DNA of 64,000 bases from NCBI GenBank assembly GCA_039822785.1, contig JBCBMO010000004.1, positions 372,001 through 436,000 on the forward strand, written 5' to 3'. Source of the stretch: Thermohalobaculum sp039822785. GTDB taxonomy: Bacteria; Pseudomonadota; Alphaproteobacteria; Rhodobacterales; Rhodobacteraceae. The translations under genes and the position numbers were made by a program. Of the stretch, positions 44,218 through 52,722 are shown one piece after another. Numbering within the stretch: position 1 is the stretch's first letter; each line of letters opens with the position of its first letter. The notes beneath the pieces were generated by a model, which saw nothing but the letters and a program-made list of their open reading frames with translations, made no database searches and was not told the origin of the DNA.

Positions 44218-46641
44218 ATGACAGACGAGACCCAGACCGAAGCGCAGTCGGGCACCTATCCGGTCCTGCCGCTGCGTGACATCGTGGTCTTTCCGCACAT
44301 GATCGTGCCGCTCTTCGTAGGGCGCGAGAAATCGGTGCGGGCGCTCGAGCAGGTGATGAAGGACGACCGGCAGATCCTGCTGGCCAGCCAGCGCGACGCC
44401 GCGGACGACGACCCGGGCGAGGACGACATCTACCGCATCGGCTCGCTCGCCAAGGTGCTGCAACTGCTGAAGCTGCCCGATGGCACCGTGAAGGTGCTGG
44501 TCGAAGGGCATGCGCGCGCCAAGATCGAGAAGTTCATCGAGAACGAGGAGTTCTTCGAGGCCGAGGCCGTGGTCCTGCACGACGAGGAGGCCGATGGCGC
44601 CACGCTGGAGGCGCTGGCGCGTCAGCTGACGAAACAGTTCGAGCGCTACGTGAAGCTCAACAAGAACGTGCCGGAGGAGGCCCTCGCCAACATTGGTGAG
44701 ATCGACGACCCGGCGAAGCTCGCCGACACGGTCGCGGGACACCTGGGCGTGAAGCTCTCCGACCGCCAAGCCCTGCTGGAGGAGCCGGGCATCGGCGCGC
44801 GGCTGGAGAAGATCATCGCGCTCATCCAGGGCGAGGTCTCGGTCCTGCAGGTCGAGAAGAAGATCAAGTCCCGCGTGAAGTCCCAGATGGAGCGGACCCA
44901 GCGCGAGTACTACCTCAACGAGCAGATGAAGGCGATCCAGAAGGAGCTCGGCGAGGGCGAGGACGGCCGCGACGAGATCGCGGAGTACGAGGAGAAGATC
45001 GCCGCCACCAAGCTCTCGAAGGAGGCCGAGGAAAAGGCGCTCGCGGAGCTGAAGAAGCTGCGCCACATGTCGCCCATGTCCGCTGAGAGCACGGTGGTGC
45101 GCAACTACCTCGATTGGATGCTCTCCATCCCCTGGGGCGTGAAATCCCGGGTGAAGAAGGACCTCAACCGCGCTCAGGAGGTTCTGGATACCGACCACTA
45201 CGGCCTGGAGAAGGTCAAGGAGCGGATCGTCGAATACCTCGCCGTGCAGCAGCGCTCCAAGAAGCTGAAGGGCCCGATCCTCTGCCTCGTCGGCCCGCCG
45301 GGTGTCGGTAAGACCTCGCTCGGCAAGTCGGTCGCCAAGGCGACGGGACGCGAGTTCATCCGCATCTCGCTCGGCGGTGTCCGGGACGAGGCGGAGATCC
45401 GCGGCCACCGGCGGACCTACATCGGCTCGATGCCCGGCAAGATCATCCAGGCGATGAAGAAGGCCAAGACCACGAACCCGCTCATCCTGCTCGATGAGAT
45501 CGACAAGATGGGCCAGGATTTCCGCGGCGACCCGGCCTCGGCCATGCTGGAGGTCTTGGACCCCGAGCAGAACAGCACCTTCTCGGATCACTACCTGGAG
45601 GTGGAGTACGACCTCTCGAACGTCATGTTCGTGACGACGGCCAACACCTACCAGATGCCGCAGCCGCTGCTCGACCGGATGGAGATCATCCCGCTGGCCG
45701 GCTACACCGAGGAGGAGAAGCTCGAGATCGCCAAGCGCCACCTGCTGCCGAAGCAGGTGAAGGACCATGGTCTGCGCGCCAAGGAGTTCGAGATCGACGA
45801 CGAGACGATCCTCGAGGTCATCCGCCGCTACACCCGTGAGGCCGGCGTCCGGAACCTGGAGCGGGAGCTTGCCAAACTCTGCCGCAAGGTGCTGACCAAG
45901 ATCGTCAAGGGCGACGAGCAGCAGGTCGCCGCCACCAAGGAGGGGCTCGAGGATCTGCTCGGCGTGCCCCGCCACCGTCATGGCCTGGCGGAGGAGGAGG
46001 ACCAGATCGGCGTCACCACCGGTCTCGCCTATACCTCTGTGGGCGGCGATCTTCTGCAGATCGAGGCGCTGCGTCTGCCGGGCAAGGGGCGGATGAAGAC
46101 CACCGGCAAGCTCGGCGACGTGATGAAGGAGTCCATCGAGGCGGCCTCGTCCTTCGTGCGGGCCAAGGCGCCTGCCTTCGGCGTGCGTCCGCCGGTCTTC
46201 GAGAAGATCGACATCCACGTCCACGTGCCGGAGGGGGCCACGCCCAAGGACGGCCCCTCGGCGGGTATCGCCATGGTGACCTCCATCGTCTCGGTGCTGA
46301 GCCAGACGCCGGTGCGCAAGGACGTGGCGATGACGGGCGAGGTGACGCTGCGCGGCAACGTGCTGCCGATCGGCGGGCTGAAGGAGAAGCTGCTGGCGGC
46401 CCTTCGCGGCGGGATCAAGACGGTGATGATCCCTAAGGAGAACGTGAAGGACCTGCCCGAGATCCCGGACAACGTGAAGGAGGGGCTGGAGATCATCCCC
46501 GTCGAGACGGTGACCGAGGTCCTGAAGGTGGCGTTGACCGAGCAGCCCGAGCCCATCGACTGGGACATGGACGCCTTCGAGGCGACCCCCGACACCCCCC
46601 CGGTCGACGCCGACGACCTAGGCGAGGCCCGCCCCCACTAA
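44218..46641 (+). CDS. lon: ATP-dependent protease Lon
   Basis: An 807-residue LonA protease: N-terminal substrate domain, AAA+ module with GPPGVGKTSLGKSVA, and C-terminal protease domain with catalytic Ser681 in PKDGPSAGIAM and the Lys in GNVLPIGGLKEKLLA. It degrades misfolded and regulatory proteins. The ATG at 44218 follows AAGAGGC; the frame is open 156 bases upstream but that part is not conserved. A strong terminator lies 17 bases past the stop. Confidence 0.97.
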   Translation: MTDETQTEAQSGTYPVLPLRDIVVFPHMIVPLFVGREKSVRALEQVMKDDRQILLASQRDAADDDPGEDDIYRIGSLAKVLQLLKLPDGTVKVLVEGHARAKIEKFIENEEFFEAEAVVLHDEEADGATLEALARQLTKQFERYVKLNKNVPEEALANIGEIDDPAKLADTVAGHLGVKLSDRQALLEEPGIGARLEKIIALIQGEVSVLQVEKKIKSRVKSQMERTQREYYLNEQMKAIQKELGEGEDGRDEIAEYEEKIAATKLSKEAEEKALAELKKLRHMSPMSAESTVVRNYLDWMLSIPWGVKSRVKKDLNRAQEVLDTDHYGLEKVKERIVEYLAVQQRSKKLKGPILCLVGPPGVGKTSLGKSVAKATGREFIRISLGGVRDEAEIRGHRRTYIGSMPGKIIQAMKKAKTTNPLILLDEIDKMGQDFRGDPASAMLEVLDPEQNSTFSDHYLEVEYDLSNVMFVTTANTYQMPQPLLDRMEIIPLAGYTEEEKLEIAKRHLLPKQVKDHGLRAKEFEIDDETILEVIRRYTREAGVRNLERELAKLCRKVLTKIVKGDEQQVAATKEGLEDLLGVPRHRHGLAEEEDQIGVTTGLAYTSVGGDLLQIEALRLPGKGRMKTTGKLGDVMKESIEAASSFVRAKAPAFGVRPPVFEKIDIHVHVPEGATPKDGPSAGIAMVTSIVSVLSQTPVRKDVAMTGEVTLRGNVLPIGGLKEKLLAALRGGIKTVMIPKENVKDLPEIPDNVKEGLEIIPVETVTEVLKVALTEQPEPIDWDMDAFEATPDTPPVDADDLGEARPH

Positions 46642-46658
46642 CCTCGCCACCAAGACCC

Positions 46659-46690
46659 GGGCGCCTGAACACCGTTCAGGCGCCCTTTTC
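46659..46690 (+). terminator. Rho-independent terminator of lon
   Basis: A perfect 12-bp stem (GGGCGCCTGAAC at 46659-46670 with GTTCAGGCGCCC at 46674-46685), loop ACC, then TTTTC. Confidence 0.93.
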
Positions 46691-46728
46691 CGATGCAAAG
46701 CAACGCCCGCCCGCCCCGAGCCCGGTGC

Positions 46729-47520
46729 TCAGGGAAGGGAGTGCTCCGATGCCGTTCTGTCGGCGATCTTTTGAGCCGCCCCGGCCAGTTCAGCGTTCAC
46801 GTCGGATGGTATCGGCGTGCCGCTGCACGGCATATCGAACAGCGCTGTGAAGACCACGCAGGCGGCCAAGTATGAACCCAGGGGGTTGGGGTGGCGGTCG
46901 TCGGTGTAGAGTTCTACGTCGGGGAAGTCACGGCGGAACGACATCCAGGCTACGCCGACCGGAGCAAGTTCCGCACTGTTTAGACTGGCAAGCCTTTCAT
47001 AGGCTGAATTTATGCGCGTCTGCATACCGGTATAGGTGCCAACCTCTGGAATGACGTCTTTATTCTCCTGGTCTCCATCCCTATGGGCCATCGTCTGGTA
47101 GAGGACAATTTGAGCATCAGGGTGGAGCTCCCTAATCTGCTCAATGATGTCGGTCGCATAGGGAAATACATCGCGCTCTAGCTGCCAGTCATGGAATGCG
47201 GAGTACTGACTCTGTCCCTGGATCACGACTTTTTCCCAGGCCCCCGCTTCGATCGCGCGCGATAGCGTGCGGCTTGATGCGTGTTCAGAAAGCCTGGTGC
47301 CCCCAGGTGTGTGCTCGAAGTACAGGAGCGTGTGTCCGCGCGCTTTCGCCATCTCAAAGACGGTCTCAGGCAGACTGTTTGACGATGTTAGGCTGTTGCC
47401 GATGTACAAAATCTGTCGGCCATCCGGTTTAACCTCGAAGGCGCGCGCGAAAACAATGACCAGCAGCAGGAGAGCCGTTGGTCCAAGCAAGAAGGCCGCA
47501 AAGCGAATTAGACCGGTCAT
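46729..47520 (-). CDS. SGNH/GDSL-type hydrolase (DUF4886-like), membrane-anchored
   Basis: A 263-residue protein with an N-terminal membrane helix (IRFAAFLLGPTALLLLVIVFARA) followed by an SGNH-like domain: ILYIGNSLTSSNSLPE (block I), GGTRLSEHASSR, VVIQGQSQYSAF (block III-like) and TDDRHPNPLGSYLAA (block V Asp-x-x-His). This pattern resembles DUF4886 esterase-like proteins. The ATG at 47520 has AGGAAG. Base composition is lower in GC than its neighbours, hinting at transfer. Substrate unknown. Confidence 0.75.
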   Translation of the reverse strand: MTGLIRFAAFLLGPTALLLLVIVFARAFEVKPDGRQILYIGNSLTSSNSLPETVFEMAKARGHTLLYFEHTPGGTRLSEHASSRTLSRAIEAGAWEKVVIQGQSQYSAFHDWQLERDVFPYATDIIEQIRELHPDAQIVLYQTMAHRDGDQENKDVIPEVGTYTGMQTRINSAYERLASLNSAELAPVGVAWMSFRRDFPDVELYTDDRHPNPLGSYLAACVVFTALFDMPCSGTPIPSDVNAELAGAAQKIADRTASEHSLP

Positions 47521-47685
47521 GTCGCTTCCTAAAGGCTCTCTTTCCATCCGTCAGGGCGCCGACTGGGATCTGTCTTATACTCGCTTTCGCTGGGTCGCCG
47601 TCATCCGTCGCACGGCCGGCACGGTCTGAAAGCGCCGCGGGCCGCAGGTGGGAGCGGGGCGCGCGGGGCGCCCCGCTGATGCGGG

Positions 47686-48558
47686 CTATGCCGCGGCGAT
47701 CTTGTCCTGCGTTTTGGTGTCGAAGTCAGAGGCGGCGTGGCGCTCGTGGAGCTGGTCGGCGGGTTCGCCGCCGGTGCGGTTGACCTTGCGGCCGCGCTTT
47801 ACCGCCGGGCGGGCCCAGATCTTCTCGGCCCAGGCCAGGACGTTGCCGTAGCTCTTCACGTCCAGGAACTCACCCGCCCCATAGAGCCGGCCAAGCACCA
47901 TGTTGCCGTACCAGGGCCAGATCGCCATGTCGGCGATGCTGTACTCCTCCCCCGCCACGTAAGGCACGCTCGCCAGGCGCTGGTCCAACACGTCGAGCTG
48001 GCGCTTGGTCTCCATCGCGTAGCGGTCGATGGGGTACTGCATGGGATGCGGCGCATAGGCGTAGAAGTGGCCGAACCCGCCGCCAAGAAACGGCGCGGAG
48101 CCCATCTGCCACATGAGCCAGCTCAGCGTCTCGGCCCTCGCCGGCCCGCTCGCTGGCAGGAAGGCGCCGAGCTTCTCGGCCAGATGGAGCAGGATCGCCC
48201 CGCTCTCGAAGACGCGCACGGGCTCAGCGCCCGAGCGGTCGACCAGGGCGGGGATCTTGGAGTTGGGGTTGGCCTCGACGAAGCCCGAGCCGAACTGGTC
48301 GCCCTGGCCGATGCGGATGAGCCAGGCGTCGTACTCCGCACCCGTGTGTCCCGCGGCGAGCAACTCCTCGAACATGATGGTGACCTTGACCCCGTTCGGT
48401 GTCCCCTCGGAGTAGAGCTGGAAGGGATGCTCGCCGACGGGAAGCGCCTTCTCGAACTGTGCCCCGGCGGTCGGCTTGTTGAGCTTGGCCCATTTGCCGC
48501 CGCTCTCTGTGTCGAAGGTCCAGACCTTGGGCGGGGTATAGCTGTCCTGCGTGCTCAT
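47686..48558 (-). CDS. yghU: Glutathione-dependent disulfide-bond oxidoreductase YghU
   Basis: A 290-residue Nu-class glutathione transferase-like protein. LPVGEHPFQLYSEGTPNGVKVTIMFEEL and NPNSKIPALVD form the thioredoxin-like GSH domain; VFESGAILLHLAEK and the helical YSIADMAIWPWYGNM follow. YghU reduces disulfides using glutathione. The start is taken as the ATG at 48558; the ATG at 48567 abuts the AAGG site. It stands alone on the minus strand. Confidence 0.93.
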   Translation of the reverse strand: MSTQDSYTPPKVWTFDTESGGKWAKLNKPTAGAQFEKALPVGEHPFQLYSEGTPNGVKVTIMFEELLAAGHTGAEYDAWLIRIGQGDQFGSGFVEANPNSKIPALVDRSGAEPVRVFESGAILLHLAEKLGAFLPASGPARAETLSWLMWQMGSAPFLGGGFGHFYAYAPHPMQYPIDRYAMETKRQLDVLDQRLASVPYVAGEEYSIADMAIWPWYGNMVLGRLYGAGEFLDVKSYGNVLAWAEKIWARPAVKRGRKVNRTGGEPADQLHERHAASDFDTKTQDKIAAA

Positions 48559-48745
48559 TGCGCGCATCCTTCTGTCTGCGTCTCGGTTGCTCGCAGAGGT
48601 AAGGGAGTGAACACAGATGTCATCGGGTGCGGCACCGCCGGTGACGACACAGTGACTTGACCGCGCCGTCCGGATCGGCCTGCGGGCGCATTGACGACCG
48701 GTCGAGGGCGCCGTATCTGACCGCCCTGCGCAGACGCGCGGCGGC

Positions 48746-48821
48746 GGGCGGTTAGCTCAGTTGGTAGAGCGCCTCGTTTACACCGAGGATGTCGGGAGTT
48801 CGAGCCTCTCACCGCCCACCA
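48746..48821 (+). tRNA. tRNA-Val (anticodon TAC)
   Basis: A 76-nt tRNA with acceptor GGGCGGT paired with ACCGCCC and encoded CCA. The anticodon arm CCTCG-TTTACAC-CGAGG gives TAC, and the T-loop contains GTTCGAG. Confidence 0.96.
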
Positions 48822-48966
48822 TCCCGCCCACGCCCATGCCGGTGCTCGCCCCTGACCGCTGGCTGCGAAATCCCTCAATGACGGTCGTGTGACGGCGAGA
48901 TCGCGCTTGACGGATCGACGCAGGCTGCCCTATCTACCCCGCCACACGCCAGCGGCGTGTCCTGCG

Positions 48967-49042
48967 CGGTTGTAGCTCAGATGGTTAGAGTACCGGCCTG
49001 TCACGCCGGGGGTCGCGGGTTCGAGCCCCGTCAACCGCGCCA
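48967..49042 (+). tRNA. tRNA-Asp (anticodon GTC)
   Basis: A 76-nt tRNA with acceptor GCGGTTG paired with CAACCGC, discriminator G as usual for Asp, and encoded CCA. The anticodon arm CCGGC-CTGTCAC-GCCGG gives GTC. It lies 145 bases after tRNA-Val. Confidence 0.96.
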
Positions 49043-49157
49043 CGTTTCCCACGCCCCGATCGTTGCCCCTGCGTGCCGCACCCTGTGTGCCGCACTGGGT
49101 CCGTCCTGGGGCTGCCCAGGGGCCGCCCAGCCAGTTCGTTATCCCCCTGTCCGTCCT

Positions 49158-49176
49158 TGCGTGATACTGTCACGCA
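49158..49176. promoter_or_regulatory. Palindrome upstream of nuoA
   Basis: TGCGTGATACTGTCACGCA is a 7-bp inverted repeat with a 5-base centre, 113 bases before the nuoA start. A weak sigma-70-like pair (TTGACC at 49201, CATACT at 49222, 15-bp spacing) lies just downstream. Its role as an operator for the nuo operon is a guess. Confidence 0.35.
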
Positions 49177-49288
49177 TCCTCGGCTAGGCCATTGGTCTCG
49201 TTGACCGGGGACGGGGCAGGCCATACTCCCTTGAGAGCAAGCGCCACGTCGCGGAAAGCTAGTTAGAGCCACCGAGCGGAGCACGCCG

Positions 49289-49654
49289 TTGACCGATCTC
49301 CTCGCCGAGTACCTCCCGATCGTCATCTTTCTGGGGATCGCCATCGCCTTGGGGCTTGTGCTGATGCTGGCGGCCTGGGTGCTGGCCTACCGCGCGCCGG
49401 ACAGCGAGAAGCTCTCGGCCTATGAGTGCGGCTTCAACGCCTTCGACGATGCGCGGATGAAGTTCGACGTGCGCTTCTACCTGGTCGCGATCCTCTTCAT
49501 CATCTTCGATCTGGAGATCGCCTTTCTGTTCCCCTGGGCCGCGGCCTTCGGCGAGCTCAGCGACGTCGCTTTCTGGTCGATGATGGTGTTCCTCGCCGTG
49601 CTGACGGTCGGCTTTGCCTATGAGTGGAAGAAGGGGGCCCTGGAATGGGAATGA
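49289..49654 (+). CDS. nuoA: NADH-quinone oxidoreductase subunit A
   Basis: A 121-residue, three-helix membrane subunit of complex I. The conserved SEKLSAYECGFNAFDDARMKFDVRFYLVAILFIIFDLEIAFLFP is present (cited by its ends). The start is TTG at 49289 with CGGAGC upstream; no ATG is available before the first helix. It overlaps nuoB. First gene of the nuo operon. Confidence 0.95.
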   Translation: MTDLLAEYLPIVIFLGIAIALGLVLMLAAWVLAYRAPDSEKLSAYECGFNAFDDARMKFDVRFYLVAILFIIFDLEIAFLFPWAAAFGELSDVAFWSMMVFLAVLTVGFAYEWKKGALEWE

Positions 49655-50193
49655 ACCAGACCTCCTCCCCGGCTCTGGCGACTACTGCGGGCTTCGACCG
49701 CGATGTCGCGACGCGTGCGCTGTCGAACGAGCTGGCGGACAAGGGCTTCATCCTCACCACCGCCGATGACCTGATCAACTGGGCGCGCACCGGCTCGCTC
49801 ATGTGGATGACCTTCGGGCTGGCCTGCTGCGCGGTCGAGATGATGCAGACCTCGATGCCGCGCTACGACCTGGAGCGTTTCGGGACCGCGCCGCGTGCCT
49901 CCCCCCGTCAGTCGGACGTGATGATCGTCGCCGGCACGCTGACCAACAAGATGGCGCCTGCGCTGCGCAAGGTCTACGACCAGATGCCGGAGCCGCGCTA
50001 CGTCATCTCCATGGGCTCCTGCGCCAATGGCGGCGGCTACTACCACTACAGCTACAGCGTGGTGCGCGGCTGCGACCGGGTCGTGCCCGTCGACATCTAT
50101 GTGCCCGGCTGCCCGCCCACGGCGGAGGCGCTGCTCTACGGCATCCTGCAGCTGCAGAAGAAGATCCGCCGCACCGGGACGATCGTGCGCTGA
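49645..50193 (+). CDS. nuoB: NADH-quinone oxidoreductase subunit B
   Basis: A 182-residue peripheral subunit that holds cluster N2, the last Fe-S cluster before quinone. GLACCAVEMM, MGSCANGGGYYH and VPGCPPTAEALLYG supply the four Cys ligands. The ATG at 49645 is best placed behind AAGGGGG; the ATG at 49651 overlaps the nuoA stop (ATGA) and is a close alternative. Confidence 0.95.
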   Translation: MGMNQTSSPALATTAGFDRDVATRALSNELADKGFILTTADDLINWARTGSLMWMTFGLACCAVEMMQTSMPRYDLERFGTAPRASPRQSDVMIVAGTLTNKMAPALRKVYDQMPEPRYVISMGSCANGGGYYHYSYSVVRGCDRVVPVDIYVPGCPPTAEALLYGILQLQKKIRRTGTIVR

Positions 50194-50253
50194 GGGCATC
50201 GGGCGCCGACCGGGGATAGGCGCGGGCCACGGCGGGAAGAAACGGAGACGGCG

Positions 50254-50883
50254 ATGAGCGAGAGCGACAGCCTGGCCGAGCTTGGCGAGATCATCGAGGT
50301 GGCGCAGGCCGACAACGTCGTCGCCTGCGAGGCGGCACTGGGCGAGCTCAGCGTCGTTGCGACCCGATCGGGTCTGCGGGGGCTGGTCGCCTATCTGCGC
50401 GACAACGCCGCCTGCCGCTTCACCACGCTGGTCGACATCACCGCGGTCGACTGGCCGACGCGGGAGCGGCGCTTCGACGTGGTCTACCACTTTCTCTCGA
50501 TGCAGCAGAACCAGCGCCTGCGCGTGAAGGTCCCGGTCGGAGAGGGGGAGGTCATTCCCTCGATCACCGATCTGCACCCCAGCGCGAACTGGTTCGAGCG
50601 TGAGGTCTTCGACATGTTCGGGATCCTCTTCACCGGCCACCCGGACCTGCGCCGCCTGCTGACGGATTACGGCTTCCGCGGCTATCCGCTGCGCAAGGAC
50701 TTCCCCACCACCGGCTATGTCGAGGTCCGCTACGACGAGACCGAGAAGCGCGTGGTCTATGAGCCCGTTAAGCTGGTCCAGGAGTTCCGCGACTACGGCC
50801 AGATGAGCCCCTGGGAGGGCGCCACCTATATCCTGCCCGGCGACGAGAAGGTGCCCAGCGTGCCCGGCGCCAAGGGCTCGTGA
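50254..50883 (+). CDS. nuoC: NADH-quinone oxidoreductase subunit C
   Basis: A 209-residue NuoC of the complex I connecting module, not fused to NuoD. FTTLVDITAVDWP, HPSANWFEREVFDMFGI and LLTDYGFRGYPLRKDFP are diagnostic. It lies 60 bases after nuoB and 15 before a small membrane-protein gene. Confidence 0.96.
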   Translation: MSESDSLAELGEIIEVAQADNVVACEAALGELSVVATRSGLRGLVAYLRDNAACRFTTLVDITAVDWPTRERRFDVVYHFLSMQQNQRLRVKVPVGEGEVIPSITDLHPSANWFEREVFDMFGILFTGHPDLRRLLTDYGFRGYPLRKDFPTTGYVEVRYDETEKRVVYEPVKLVQEFRDYGQMSPWEGATYILPGDEKVPSVPGAKGS

Positions 50884-50898
50884 TCGGGATGCAGTGCG

Positions 50899-51087
50899 AT
50901 GGGCGGTCTTCTCTACATCGTCGTCACGGTCCTCTCGATGGTGGCCATGTGGCGGATCCTGCCGCGCGCCGGCATCAGCCCGCTCTGGGCAATCGCCTGC
51001 ATCGTGCCGGCAGGCCAACTCATTCTCCTGATGGTGCTCGCCTTCCGGCCCTGGCCGGGCGACCCGGACTATCGAGGTAACGCGTGA
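50899..51087 (+). CDS. Small two-helix membrane protein between nuoC and nuoD
   Basis: A 62-codon gene whose product is nearly all hydrophobic: LLYIVVTVLSMVAMWRILP and LWAIACIVPAGQLILLMVLAF, with the tail RPWPGDPDYRGNA. Its TGA overlaps the nuoD start region, so translation is probably coupled. Not recognised; similar short extra genes occur in Rhodobacterales nuo operons. Confidence 0.6.
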   Translation: MGGLLYIVVTVLSMVAMWRILPRAGISPLWAIACIVPAGQLILLMVLAFRPWPGDPDYRGNA

Positions 51088-52298
51088 TGGACGGATCGAA
51101 CATCGAGCTTGCGACCGGTGAGCAGCGCATCCGGAACTTCAACATCAACTTCGGGCCCCAGCACCCGGCCGCACACGGCGTGCTACGGCTGGTGCTGGAG
51201 CTTGACGGCGAGATCGTGGATCGCTGCGACCCGCATATCGGCCTTTTGCACCGGGGCACCGAAAAGCTGATGGAGGCGCGGACCTACGTCCAGAACCTCC
51301 CTTATTTCGACCGCCTCGACTACGTGGCGCCCATGAACCAGGAGCATGCCTGGTGCCTGGCCATCGAGCGGCTGGCAGGGGTGGAGGTGCCGCGGCGCGG
51401 CCAGCTCATCCGCGTGCTCTACTGCGAGATCGGGCGGATCCTGAGCCATATCCTCAACGTGACCACCCAGGCGATGGACGTGGGCGCCCTGACCCCCCCG
51501 CTCTGGGGGTTCGAGGAGCGCGAAAAGCTCATGATCTTCTACGAGCGGGCCTGCGGCGCGCGGCTTCATGCGGCCTATTTCCGACCGGGCGGCGTGCATC
51601 AGGACCTGCCGCCGGAGCTGATCGATGACATCGAGGCCTGGTGCGATCCCTTCCTGGACGTCTGCGACGACATCGAGACGCTGCTGACCGACAACCGGAT
51701 CTTCAAGCAGCGCAACGTCGATATCGGCGTGGTGAGCATCGAGGAGGCGCAGGCGCTCGGCTTCTCCGGCGTCATGGTGCGCGGCTCGGGCTGGGCCTGG
51801 GACCTGCGGCGCGCACAGCCCTATGAGCTGTACAACGAGTTCGACTTCAAGATCCCGATCGGCAAGAACGGCGACTGCTACGACCGCTACCTCATCCGCA
51901 TGGAGGAGATGCGCGAGAGCGTGAAGATCATGAAGCAGGCCATTGAAAAGCTGCGGGCTTGCGAGGGCGATCCGGTGATCCACCGTGGCAAAATCGCGCC
52001 GCCGACCCGCGGCGACATGAAGAACTCGATGGAAGCGCTGATCCACCACTTCAAGCTTTACACCGAGGGCTTCCGCCTGCCGCCCGGCGAGGTTTACGCA
52101 GCGGTCGAGGCACCCAAGGGCGAGTTTGGCGTCTACCTCGTCTCCGACGGCACGAACAAACCCTATCGCGCCAAGATCCGCGCCCCGGGCTTTGCGCACC
52201 TCGCCGCCATGGACCACGTCTGCCGCGGCCACCAATTGGCGGACGTCAGCGCCATCATCGGCTCCCTCGACGTCGTCTTCGGCGAGATCGACCGGTGA
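51087..52298 (+). CDS. nuoD: NADH-quinone oxidoreductase subunit D
   Basis: A 403-residue 49-kDa-type subunit that lines the quinone site with NuoB. FNINFGPQHPAAHGVLRLVLEL, HIGLLHRGTEKL and the C-terminal VFGEIDR are hallmarks. ATG 51087 has GAGGTAA at proper spacing; GTG 51084 is possible. Its last ~30 codons have a diverged second copy at 52633-52722. The stop overlaps the next start (GTGA). Confidence 0.96.
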   Translation: MDGSNIELATGEQRIRNFNINFGPQHPAAHGVLRLVLELDGEIVDRCDPHIGLLHRGTEKLMEARTYVQNLPYFDRLDYVAPMNQEHAWCLAIERLAGVEVPRRGQLIRVLYCEIGRILSHILNVTTQAMDVGALTPPLWGFEEREKLMIFYERACGARLHAAYFRPGGVHQDLPPELIDDIEAWCDPFLDVCDDIETLLTDNRIFKQRNVDIGVVSIEEAQALGFSGVMVRGSGWAWDLRRAQPYELYNEFDFKIPIGKNGDCYDRYLIRMEEMRESVKIMKQAIEKLRACEGDPVIHRGKIAPPTRGDMKNSMEALIHHFKLYTEGFRLPPGEVYAAVEAPKGEFGVYLVSDGTNKPYRAKIRAPGFAHLAAMDHVCRGHQLADVSAIIGSLDVVFGEIDR

Positions 52299-52579
52299 AG
52301 GTGGCCCTGACTGCCGCTGCGGCGCTGTTCGCGCCTGTGATGGGCGGGGCCGAGACGCTGACGCGCGATCATGACGAACTGCCGCGTGTCATCGCCTGCC
52401 AGGAGCGCCTGCAGGCGGCGATCGACGAGCTGCGTTACACCCTCCGCGGCTACGACCTTGCGCTGGAGATCCGCGCCGCCGAGCGACCTGAGACCGCCCG
52501 CTCCGACACCATCGTCACCTGCCGGCTGCGCGAACACGACGCCGTGCCGGCCCTCCTGTCTGTCGAGGAGAAGCGCTGA
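52295..52579 (+). CDS. Small secreted protein between nuoD and nuoE
   Basis: A 94-codon gene starting with GTG in the GTGA overlap with nuoD and ending in a TGATG overlap with the chimeric fragment. The product has a signal peptide (MKVALTAAAALFAPVMGGAE) and a short charged domain with two Cys (IACQ..., VTCRLRE) that could pair. Not recognised. The overlaps favour co-translation with complex I genes. Confidence 0.6.
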   Translation: MKVALTAAAALFAPVMGGAETLTRDHDELPRVIACQERLQAAIDELRYTLRGYDLALEIRAAERPETARSDTIVTCRLREHDAVPALLSVEEKR

Positions 52580-52722
52580 TGCTGCGGCGTCTTCATCATG
52601 AGCAACCCGAGAACTTTGCCTTCACCGCAGCCATCGATCACCGGTGCGGCGGCCATCAGTTAGCGGACGTGAGCACCCTCCTTGGCTCCCTCCACATCGT
52701 TCTTAGGGAGGTGGACCGGTGA
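52579..52722 (+). pseudogene. nuoE-start / nuoD-end chimeric fragment (47 codons, open)
   Basis: The first 16 codons give MLRRLHHEQPENFAFT, nearly the start of the real NuoE (MLRRLHHEQPESFAFT). The last ~30 codons give DHRCGGHQLADVS through to REVDR, matching the end of NuoD (DHVCRGHQLADVS to GEIDR). So a truncated nuoE is joined in frame to the tail of a nuoD. In the nuoE part almost all base changes against the real gene are synonymous, so that part diverged as a working gene before truncation. The stop overlaps the next gene by GTGA, copying the nuoD end. It may be translated, but no function is evident. Confidence 0.88.

Noticed and set aside
42664..46224. A minus-strand open frame of ~1,186 codons opposite clpX and lon
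   Set aside because: It lies opposite two highly conserved genes, crosses their intergenic gap, and its translation is His/Arg/Asp-rich with no motif. Long antisense frames are expected at this GC content.
48746..49288. Integrative element attachment site at the tRNA-Val/tRNA-Asp pair
   Set aside because: No integrase, no second copy of a tRNA 3' end and no composition break on the right side, which is the nuo operon.
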